Assembly: GCF_004366375.1 (NCBI RefSeq)
Contig: NZ_SOEF01000011.1
Span: 1-64,000 of the forward strand
Length of the DNA: 64,000 bases
Direction: 5' to 3'
Origin: Halanaerobium congolense
Lineage (GTDB): Bacteria; Bacillota; Halanaerobiia; Halanaerobiales; Halanaerobiaceae
Below the pieces are notes generated by a model. That model saw only the letters and a program-made list of their open reading frames with translations. It did no database searches and was not told where the DNA came from. Positions 17,146 through 24,195 of this stretch are shown one piece after another. The position numbers were made by a program, and so were the translations under genes. Each line of letters starts with the position of its first letter. The stretch's first letter is position 1.

Positions 17146-17270
17146 AGAACAAAATGTCCTTCGGACAATCTGTAATACAGTAAGGTTAAATTTTGTTGAT
17201 AGCGGAAATTATGAAAACTATAAATATTATCCACAACAAACCATCAGGTATAATTTCCTAGCTAATAAAA
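17146..17270 (+). repeat. 125-bp dispersed repeat, copy 2, with a DnaA box
   Basis: This is the second copy of the element at 9886-10009, again on the plus strand. The 9-mer TTATCCACA lies at 17227-17235. A T-to-C change relative to copy 1 (CTGTAATATAG to CTGTAATACAG) turns a G-U into a G-C pair in the possible CTGT/ACAG stem, so an RNA fold would be kept. It begins 40 bases after the NifU-like gene and is followed by a strong terminator. TTGACT at 17109-17114 could be a promoter element but the matching -10 is poor. Confidence 0.8.
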
Positions 17271-17276
17271 GATTTT

Positions 17277-17306
17277 AAAAGCATCCTCTTTCGGGGATGC
17301 TTTTTT
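17277..17306 (+). terminator. Terminator behind repeat copy 2
   Basis: GCATCCTC pairs with GGGGATGC across TTTC, and six T residues follow on the plus strand. The other strand has AAAA/TTTT flanks, so it may also end the YlbF operon. Confidence 0.9.
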
Positions 17307-17344
17307 ATTTACAGATCTTATTTTAAAGATAATATTAATCTTCA

Positions 17345-17731
17345 TTAATTAGATTCTTCTGTGTCATCCTGTACTGTGTCATCCTGTAATTCTTGCTCAG
17401 GTATACCAACTTCAATATCAGAAAATATTATTTTTTGAATATCATTAATCATTTTACTTAAACTATATTCTGCTTCTAAATATTTCTTCACATTATTATT
17501 AATTTCGATAAAATTTTGCAAGTTTTGTAATTTTTCTTTATCTTCTTCACTTAACTCTTCACCTGACATTCTCTTGGTCTGCATCTCCATCATTAAATTT
17601 TGATAGTCACGCAGCATTTTTTTAGATCCTTCTTTGGCCATAACTTTTTTTCTTAACTCTAAATAATTTTGATATTCATCAGAATTCTTAAGCTTTCTCT
17701 GCAGTCTTCTAGCAGTATCTTGTACTGACAT
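17345..17731 (-). CDS. YlbF/YmcA-family helical protein
   Basis: A 128-aa all-helical protein with the YlbF-family layout. It opens with an N-terminal helix DTARRLQRKLKNSDEYQNYL, then a helix containing MLRDYQNLMMEMQTKRMSGEELSEED-type spacing, and a further helix ending in the SDIEVGI segment. The acidic tail is low complexity. In Bacillus, YlbF, YmcA and YaaT act with RNase Y in RNA processing; applying that role here is inference. It overlaps the upstream phosphoesterase stop (TAATG), implying coupling. Confidence 0.8.
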   Translation of the reverse strand: MSVQDTARRLQRKLKNSDEYQNYLELRKKVMAKEGSKKMLRDYQNLMMEMQTKRMSGEELSEEDKEKLQNLQNFIEINNNVKKYLEAEYSLSKMINDIQKIIFSDIEVGIPEQELQDDTVQDDTEESN

Positions 17732-18225
17732 TAAGATTCCTCCTTCAAAATTTTAATTTCAGATTTTATTTCATTACCTATTTCTATTATACCAAATGTA
17801 AATTTTTTTTCCAGACGCTTATCTGTTGGTGAACCAGAATTAAAAAATAATTTATCACTTAACCGTTCATTAAAAGGGCGGTGAGTGTGCCCAAAAACAA
17901 TAATATCACTATCATTAAATGTATAATTTAAACCTTGAAGAATATTTTTGCCTCTAAACTGATGTCCATGAATTACAGAGATTTTTTTGCCTGCTGCTTC
18001 AAAAGTTATTTTATCTTTTAATTTTCTTTTCAGCTGCTGGCTATCTCTATTTCCGGCAACTGTTTTAACTTCTGCAATTGATTTTAACTTATTTAAATAT
18101 CTTGCTTCACAATGATCTCCAGCATGAATAATCAAATCAACCTGCTTTAGTTCATGAATTAAAGCAGCTGGAAAACCAGAACCTGCATTAGGCAGATGTG
18201 TATCTGATATTACTCCAATCTTCAT
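17731..18225 (-). CDS. YfcE-type metallophosphoesterase
   Basis: A 164-aa phosphodiesterase of the YfcE/MJ0936 group. The metal site blocks are all present: GVISDTHLPN, IHAGDHCEA, VAGNRDS, VIHGHQF and FGHTHRP. The start is the ATG at 18223-18225 after GGAGG. A longer frame to 18267 overlaps the DUF362 gene and is less likely. It is translationally coupled to the YlbF-like gene. The substrate is unknown, but related enzymes cleave simple phosphodiesters. Confidence 0.9.
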   Translation of the reverse strand: MKIGVISDTHLPNAGSGFPAALIHELKQVDLIIHAGDHCEARYLNKLKSIAEVKTVAGNRDSQQLKRKLKDKITFEAAGKKISVIHGHQFRGKNILQGLNYTFNDSDIIVFGHTHRPFNERLSDKLFFNSGSPTDKRLEKKFTFGIIEIGNEIKSEIKILKEES

Positions 18226-18241
18226 ATATCTTAAACCTCCA

Positions 18242-19384
18242 TTAGTTTGAAAAAAACAATTTGGCAAGCAGTGGATATTTTATCTCTACTGCATCATAAG
18301 GACATAATTCCTGACAGCAAAAACATCTAATGCATTCGTCTAAATTTACTTTCGGAAAATTATCTATCATAGTTATTGCCTCAGGCGGACAATTTTCAGC
18401 ACAGGTTCTGCAGCCAACACACTTACCTTCTTTAAATACGGGTTTGGGACGCAAAAATTTTTCTAAGATGTCTGACAAAAATTCAGGCATCCTTGAATCG
18501 AGAAGATTATTTTCTTTTTCTATTTTAGGAATTTCAACATTATCTGCAGCAATTACTTTATCTCCTCTAATTTCTAGTTTGTCTTTTTTAATAATTTTGT
18601 CTTCCAAAGCCGCTTTTATTGACGGAACTTTTTCAGCAGGTTCAATTCCTAAAACTTTTACAGCTGCCAAATCTAAATAATAGGGGGAAGTTGAAGCCAA
18701 CAAATAATTAAACTCTCTCGGTTTACCATTAGACGGCCCTTCACCTTCCATTCCAACAACTGCATCCATAATTGTTAGCTCTGGTGCTACAAGTGCTGCC
18801 AGATCATTTAACATCCTAGAAAAATCATGGACTGACTGCATTCTTAGATGATATTCTGCTTTTAAAACCCCAGGAATACAGCCAAAAAGATTTTTAACAC
18901 CACCTGTATACATTGTTAAACCATGTGTTTTTAATTTTGGTAAGTTTATAATGAAATCTGCTTCTTCTAAATAAGAAGCCAGCTGAAAAGATTTATTGAT
19001 TTTACCTTCTTTATAATCATACTTTTTTGAATCTGTATTATAATTTAATTTTATATTTTCTTCAGCTGCCATCTGATAAAGCCCTGATTTTTGATAAGCT
19101 CTTTTTAATAATTTATCGTTAAATAGTCCACCTGGGCTATCTGCAATTGTAACTTCTGCTCCCAAAGCTTTTACTTTTTTAGCAAGAACCCTAATAAATT
19201 CAGGGTTGGTGGTGACTGCTGTTTCAGGAGCTTTTCCCATTAAAAGATTAGTTTTAAATAAAACTTTATCTCCTACTTTAATAAATTCTTCTAAACCTCC
19301 CAATTCAGATAACAAAAGATCTAACTTTTCTGCTAATTCTGCTGTTTGATAACTATAGCATTTCTTTGAGGCTACAATTGGCAT
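18242..19384 (-). CDS. DUF362 protein with two ferredoxin-type 4Fe-4S motifs
   Basis: A 380-aa protein with an N-terminal DUF362 domain (blocks NLLMGKAPETAVTTNPE, ADSPGGLFNDKLL, INLPKLKTHGLTMYTGGVKN). Its C-terminus carries two tetracysteine motifs, CVGCRTCAENCP and CIRCFCCQELCP, expected to bind two [4Fe-4S] clusters. The start is set at the ATG at 19382-19384, which has AAAGAGGG upstream. Members are found widely in anaerobes as electron-transfer or assembly proteins of undefined function. It precedes the phosphoesterase by 16 bases in a common operon. Confidence 0.9.
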   Translation of the reverse strand: MPIVASKKCYSYQTAELAEKLDLLLSELGGLEEFIKVGDKVLFKTNLLMGKAPETAVTTNPEFIRVLAKKVKALGAEVTIADSPGGLFNDKLLKRAYQKSGLYQMAAEENIKLNYNTDSKKYDYKEGKINKSFQLASYLEEADFIINLPKLKTHGLTMYTGGVKNLFGCIPGVLKAEYHLRMQSVHDFSRMLNDLAALVAPELTIMDAVVGMEGEGPSNGKPREFNYLLASTSPYYLDLAAVKVLGIEPAEKVPSIKAALEDKIIKKDKLEIRGDKVIAADNVEIPKIEKENNLLDSRMPEFLSDILEKFLRPKPVFKEGKCVGCRTCAENCPPEAITMIDNFPKVNLDECIRCFCCQELCPYDAVEIKYPLLAKLFFSN

Positions 19385-19420
19385 CTTTAACCCTCTTTCT
19401 TTAGTGACAGAAAAAATTAA

Positions 19421-19440
19421 AACCGGCACTAAGGCCGGCT
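19421..19440 (-). terminator. Terminator between the FmdB-like and DUF362 genes
   Basis: CCGGC pairs with GCCGG, followed on the minus strand by TTTTAATTTTTT. Because the two genes have the same direction, it separates them into two units or attenuates read-through. Confidence 0.65.
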
Positions 19441-19497
19441 TATTTGCGTAATTTTATGGCTCAAATATAAACTGGACTGTCACCAGCCAAAAATAGT

Positions 19498-19740
19498 TTA
19501 AGAAACTTTTTCACCCTTTTTTTCATTACTTTTAGTTGAGCTTTTATTAGAACTGTTGGTTGATTTTTTTTTATCTTGATTAACATAAAAATTAGATCCT
19601 TTAAAAATAATTCCTGGTGAACCAATAATCCTCTTAACCTCACCACTGCATTCCGGACATTCTTCTAAAGCATCCTCACTAATATTTTGAAATTCTTCAA
19701 ATCTACCACATTTTTCACATTCATATAAATATGTCGGCAT
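19498..19740 (-). CDS. FmdB-family zinc-ribbon protein
   Basis: An 80-aa protein that opens with MPTYLYECEKCGRFEEFQ and continues with EECPECSGEVKRIIG, giving the two CxxC pairs of the FmdB putative regulatory zinc ribbon. The tail after residue 50 is lysine and serine rich and probably disordered. The family is common and poorly characterised. AGGAGG stands before the ATG. It follows the small membrane protein by 39 bases. Confidence 0.9.
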   Translation of the reverse strand: MPTYLYECEKCGRFEEFQNISEDALEECPECSGEVKRIIGSPGIIFKGSNFYVNQDKKKSTNSSNKSSTKSNEKKGEKVS

Positions 19741-19779
19741 TTTTATTCCTCCTTCATATCCTGTTTTCGAATTTAGTTT

Positions 19780-20052
19780 TTATTCATTGACAATATTTAA
19801 ATAACCCCAGTAATTATAAAGTTGGATAAAAACAAACAAAGCAGCAATTAACCACTTTGAGTGATAAATAAAATATCCAAGCCCTGCGACCGAAGAAATA
19901 ATTATAGCGGTTAAGACAAATTTTCTTTTTATCTTAATTTTTAAAATCTGCCAGGGTATTAATCCCAATCCAATAAAAACACCAGAATCAACATTATAAA
20001 CCAGGCCTGCAATTCCAACTATCACGAAAATAATTAATAAAAATAAATTCAT
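19780..20052 (-). CDS. Small membrane protein, 90 aa, unrecognised
   Basis: A protein of 90 aa with about four hydrophobic segments: LFLLIIFVIVGIAGLVY, GVFIGLGLIPW, FVLTAIIISSVAGLGYFIY and WLIAALFVFIQLYNYWGYL. I do not recognise the family. The basic loop KIKIKRK is expected to be cytoplasmic. GGAGGTCG lies before the ATG. It heads the operon with the FmdB-like gene and has its own promoter. Confidence 0.7.
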   Translation of the reverse strand: MNLFLLIIFVIVGIAGLVYNVDSGVFIGLGLIPWQILKIKIKRKFVLTAIIISSVAGLGYFIYHSKWLIAALFVFIQLYNYWGYLNIVNE

Positions 20053-20111
20053 AATTCGACCTCCAATTATGGAGTAACATAATTATCAAATATAAATTCC
20101 AACTTTATAAT

Positions 20112-20141
20112 AATATATCATAAGAATACCAGTCTTGACAA
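20112..20141 (-). promoter_or_regulatory. Promoter of the small membrane protein operon
   Basis: On the minus strand TTGTCA (20136-20141) and TATATT (20112-20117) are 18 bases apart, about 60 bases before the first start codon. Confidence 0.6.
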
Positions 20142-20183
20142 GCTTTTTATCAAAAAATTGATACAGTAAGTTGCTTAACATTT

Positions 20184-21536
20184 TTAAATTTTACTAAGCA
20201 GAGCCACAGTCTCCAGATGATAGGTCTGTGGAAAAAGGTCGACTGGCTGTAATTCTACTAATTGATATACTTCCTTTAAATTACCTAAATCTCTTGCCAG
20301 TGTAGCTGGATTACAGGAAATATAAATAATTTGTTCAAGCCCTGCAGTTTTTAATAAATCTATAGTCTTTTCATCCAGACCTTTTCGTGGTGGATCAAAA
20401 ATTATTGTGTCAATCTGATCTTTTTTTAATAATTCAGGCAGTTTATCCTCTACCAACCCCTGCTCAAATTCTACATTGCTGATCTGATTTAGTTGAGCAT
20501 TGGCTCTGGCGTCTTCAACAGCGGATTTTAAAGATTCAACTGCATAAATTTTATCTGCCTGGTCCGCCAGATAAAGGGCAATGCTGCCTGTACCAGAAAA
20601 AGCATCAACTACTCTTGCTCTACCAGCATCTCCCAGATATTTTGCTGCTGTATCATATAACTTTTTGGCCTGCATGGTATTAACCTGAAAAAATGATCTG
20701 GCAGAAATTGAATAAGCTGTCTTACCAATATATTCAGTAATTTTATTCTTACCGGCTAAAAGTAGATCCTCTTTACCAAAAATAACATTTGTATTTTTAG
20801 TATTTATATTTTGAACTACACCTTTTAACTCAGGAATTTTACGCATCAGAGTCCTGGCAATTAAATTTTTATCAATAAAGTCATCACCATTAGTGACCAT
20901 TACCAGCAAAGCCTGGTTGGTACAGGTTCCAACTCTAATTACCAGGTGCCTCAGCAGTCCCTGCAGAGTATTCTCATTGTAGACACTTAACTGAAATTTA
21001 TTTAATTCTTCCAGTGTGATTCTTAAAATTCTGTTGATTAATGGATGCTGAATCAGACAGTCATGATTTGGCACAATCTCATGACTTCCTCTTTTATAAA
21101 AACCGGCAGTTATCTGATTTTCATCATTTAAATCCAGTGGAAATTGAGCTTTATTGCGGTAGCGAAAATCATCATCTGCCGCCAGCACATCCCTTAATTT
21201 AAACTCTTCAATTTTTGCTATCCGATTAATTAACTGTTTAAGATTATTCTGTTTAAATTCTAATTCTTTTTGATAATTAATATGCTGAAGCTGACAGCCT
21301 CCACACTCATTATAAACCGGACAGGGTGCTTTAATCCTACCACCTCCAGCTTCTATAACCTCTATTAACTCAGCAAAAGCATAATCTTTTTTGAGTTTAG
21401 TGATTTTTGCTTTTACAAGGTCTCCAGGTAAAGTTAGAGAAACAAAAACAGCCTTCCCATTTTCTGCTCTGGCTACTCCATCTCCACCATGAGCTAAATC
21501 TTCTATTTTAAAAGTTTTAATTTCATCTTTTTTCAA
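20184..21536 (-). CDS. rlmD: 23S rRNA (uracil-5-)-methyltransferase
   Basis: A 450-aa TrmA/RumA-family methyltransferase that makes m5U in 23S rRNA. Visible parts are an N-terminal TRAM domain (EIKTFKIEDLAHGGDGVAR), a [4Fe-4S] cysteine set in CPVYNECGGCQLQH plus a later NHDC, the SAM site DAFSGTGSIALYLA, the FDPPRKG motif, and the catalytic cysteine in YISCNPATLARDL. The start is TTG at 21534-21536, 8 bases after AGGAG and at the family's normal N-terminus. A GTG at 21596 with weaker GGAG is an alternative. RlmCD-type dual specificity is possible. Confidence 0.93.
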   Translation of the reverse strand: MKKDEIKTFKIEDLAHGGDGVARAENGKAVFVSLTLPGDLVKAKITKLKKDYAFAELIEVIEAGGGRIKAPCPVYNECGGCQLQHINYQKELEFKQNNLKQLINRIAKIEEFKLRDVLAADDDFRYRNKAQFPLDLNDENQITAGFYKRGSHEIVPNHDCLIQHPLINRILRITLEELNKFQLSVYNENTLQGLLRHLVIRVGTCTNQALLVMVTNGDDFIDKNLIARTLMRKIPELKGVVQNINTKNTNVIFGKEDLLLAGKNKITEYIGKTAYSISARSFFQVNTMQAKKLYDTAAKYLGDAGRARVVDAFSGTGSIALYLADQADKIYAVESLKSAVEDARANAQLNQISNVEFEQGLVEDKLPELLKKDQIDTIIFDPPRKGLDEKTIDLLKTAGLEQIIYISCNPATLARDLGNLKEVYQLVELQPVDLFPQTYHLETVALLSKI

Positions 21537-21746
21537 AATTGGCACTCCTCTATAATTATTATTGCTGTCCTGCCTGTCCTTATAAAAGTTTATCACATAA
21601 AACTCCAGCTTAGCAAACTTTACAGCTAGATACTTCTGTGGTAGAATAATTTGATAGAATATTTATGATTTAGAAACAAATTTAATTAAACTTACTTAAT
21701 AATAAAATCTACCGATAACTAAATCTTTTCAGAAGGAGGCAGTACT

Positions 21747-22676
21747 TTGAATTTTCAGGTAGTCATAACCCAAATTATATCATTATTTCTACTAATTGCT
21801 GTCGGTTATTTTCTCAGGCGCAGTAAACATCTAGACAAAAAAGAAACCGGAGCCATCTCTAAACTGCTTTTAGACTTAATCCTACCTGCTATGTTAATTT
21901 CTTCCCTACAAATTGAAATCACAGCTAAAATGCTGGGAGACTTTAAAAATTTATTTTTATACTGGATTGCTTTCTATTTAATTCTAATAGCTGCTGCCTC
22001 ATTAATTTCCAGGTTGTTTCCAATTTCTAGAGACAAAAAAATTGTACTTAAATTTTTCCTGATCTTTGGTAATGTTGGCTATATGGGGCTGCCTGTAATA
22101 GATGTGATATTTCCGGAAAACGGTATTTTCTTCGGCTCAATTGGAGTGGTAGTCTTTAATATCTTTTTATGGACCTATGGAGCCAATCTATTTTTACGGG
22201 GGAAGGAAGAGAAAAAGAGTAATTTAAGAGATATTTTTAATAACGGTGTAATTGCGATTATTATTGGCTTATTTTTAATGCTAACAGGTCTCAAACTTCC
22301 AACTGCAATAATGACAGCTGTTGATATGCTGGCAGAAGCTACTTTCCCGCTTTCAATGCTGGTTATTGGTAGTGGTCTGGCCCAGATTAAAATATCTGGT
22401 ATTTTTAAGGATTTAAATATTATTGCCTATTCTACTTTAAAATTATTAATAATTCCTGCTGCAGCTCTACTGATTTTAAATTATTTTAAGATTGCTGATC
22501 CAATAAGGAGTATTTTAGTTTTACAAATAGCAATGCCGGCTGCTGCCAATGGAGTTATTTTCGCCGAAAGATATGAGGGAAATTATGTTTTTGCAGCTGA
22601 AAGTCTATTTTTGTCTACTTTAATGGCCGCATTCAGTATCCCTGTAATTTCGTATTTAACAACGTATTTTAAATAA
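21747..22676 (+). CDS. AEC-family (auxin efflux carrier-like) transporter
   Basis: A 309-aa integral membrane protein with about ten hydrophobic segments arranged in two halves, and the AEC marks LLLDLILPAMLISSL, FGNVGYMGLPVI and the second-half AMPAAANGVIFAERY. Such carriers export or import organic acids. The start is a TTG 7 bases after AAGGAGG. It is followed at 24 bases by the MATE gene. The substrate cannot be inferred. Confidence 0.9.
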   Translation: MNFQVVITQIISLFLLIAVGYFLRRSKHLDKKETGAISKLLLDLILPAMLISSLQIEITAKMLGDFKNLFLYWIAFYLILIAAASLISRLFPISRDKKIVLKFFLIFGNVGYMGLPVIDVIFPENGIFFGSIGVVVFNIFLWTYGANLFLRGKEEKKSNLRDIFNNGVIAIIIGLFLMLTGLKLPTAIMTAVDMLAEATFPLSMLVIGSGLAQIKISGIFKDLNIIAYSTLKLLIIPAAALLILNYFKIADPIRSILVLQIAMPAAANGVIFAERYEGNYVFAAESLFLSTLMAAFSIPVISYLTTYFK

Positions 22677-22700
22677 TAGATAACTGGAGGCAGTTAAAAA

Positions 22701-24062
22701 ATGGAAAGTAATTCTCAAAAACTTGGTACAGAGCCTATAATTCCTCTGCTGATGCGTCTATCAATTCCCTCAATCATAGCAATGGCTATTCAAGCCTTAT
22801 ATAATGTAGTTGATAGTATCTATGTGGGAAGAATTAGTACAGATGCACTTTCTGCGCTATCCCTTGCCTTTCCTATTCAGATAATTTTAATAGGAATTGG
22901 AGTTGGAACTGGAGTTGGAGCAAGTTCATTAATTTCAAGGCGTCTTGGAGAAAAAGATAATCATGCGGCAGTAAATGCAGCGGAACACAGTATTATGCTC
23001 TCTGTTTTTTATGGAATTATAGTTGCTATTTTTGGTTTTTTATTTTCTGATCAGATTCTTCAGTTATTTACAGGTGAAGCTAATTTGATTAGGTTGGGAA
23101 GTGAATACATAAAGATTATTTTAATTGGCTCTACAGCTATGTTTTTCCCAATGATTAGCAATAATATACTGCGGGGAGAGGGTAATACATTCACACCTAT
23201 GGTAGCTATGCTGATCGGCTCTATTTTGAATATCATTCTTGACCCATTTTTGATTTATGGGCTCTGGATTTTTCCTGAAATGGGAGTAGCTGGTGCAGCA
23301 ACTGCAACAGTAACTGCTCGTCTAATTAGCGGCAGCTTTTTAGTTTATATCCTGCTTTTCAGCAAAAAAAATGAGCTTCAGATTTCTTTAAAAGACTTTT
23401 CTTTTGACTTTCAAATAATTAAGGATATCTATGTGGTTGGTTTTCCCGCAATGGTGATGCAATTTCTGGCAAGTTTTATGCTGGGAGGGATGAATAAGAT
23501 TCTGGCAGGTTTTGGCAGTACAGCAATTGCAGCAGCTGGTATTTATTTCAGGCTGCAGTCCTTTGTTTTTATGCCAGTTTTTGGTCTTAATCAGGGTTAT
23601 ATGCCGATAATGGGGTATAATTACGGCCACAACAACCCTGAGCGGATGAAAAAGACCTTTAAATCTGCTCTTTTAGTTGCTGTAACTTTTACAACTACAG
23701 GCTTTATTATATTTCAAACTGTACCCGAATTATTGATTAAGATGTTTAACAGTGATCCGGAACTGCTTAAGATTGGCACAAATGCTCTGAAGAAAATAAG
23801 TATTGCTTTTCCTGTAATAGGGCCTGCAATAATTATTTCAACTACTTTTCAGGCCCTGGGTAATGGCTTCCCCAGCTTATTTTTCTCATTTCTGAGGCAG
23901 ATTATAGTGCTGCTGCCTGTAATGTATTTACTGGGTCATTTTTTTGGTCTGGAATATCTCTGGTTTGCTTTTCCAATTTCAGAAGCCGCCAATATTTTAC
24001 CGGCCTCAATCTGGTTAAGATTAAAATTTAAAAGTATTTTTGCCAGAATGGAAAAAAAATGA
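22701..24062 (+). CDS. MATE-family efflux transporter
   Basis: A 453-aa multidrug and toxin extrusion-type transporter with about twelve transmembrane segments in two pseudo-symmetric halves (GTEPIIPLLMRLSIPSIIAM opening; the second half begins near DIYVVGFPAMVMQFLASFMLG). The segment GLNQGYMPIMGYNYG is typical of the NorM/DinF superfamily. It is presumably Na+ or H+ driven; Na+ is plausible in a halophile. GGAGG precedes the ATG. It is probably co-transcribed with the AEC carrier. Confidence 0.92.
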   Translation: MESNSQKLGTEPIIPLLMRLSIPSIIAMAIQALYNVVDSIYVGRISTDALSALSLAFPIQIILIGIGVGTGVGASSLISRRLGEKDNHAAVNAAEHSIMLSVFYGIIVAIFGFLFSDQILQLFTGEANLIRLGSEYIKIILIGSTAMFFPMISNNILRGEGNTFTPMVAMLIGSILNIILDPFLIYGLWIFPEMGVAGAATATVTARLISGSFLVYILLFSKKNELQISLKDFSFDFQIIKDIYVVGFPAMVMQFLASFMLGGMNKILAGFGSTAIAAAGIYFRLQSFVFMPVFGLNQGYMPIMGYNYGHNNPERMKKTFKSALLVAVTFTTTGFIIFQTVPELLIKMFNSDPELLKIGTNALKKISIAFPVIGPAIIISTTFQALGNGFPSLFFSFLRQIIVLLPVMYLLGHFFGLEYLWFAFPISEAANILPASIWLRLKFKSIFARMEKK

Positions 24063-24134
24063 AGATGAATACTTAATGGTTTTTTCTTGCTAAATATATA
24101 AGATCTTAAAATATATTAATTTAAACAATTATAA

Positions 24135-24175
24135 AAACCCCGGCCAGAGTTTAATTTGATCTCTGACCGGGGTTT
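24135..24175. terminator. Bidirectional terminator between converging genes
   Basis: AAACCCCGG and CCGGGGTTT form the base, with one mismatch and then CAGAG/CTCTG above it. It lies between the ends of the MATE gene (plus) and the CoA-disulfide reductase fusion (minus) and can serve both. Confidence 0.85.
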
Positions 24176-24195
24176 GAATTTAAATATGTTTTTAT

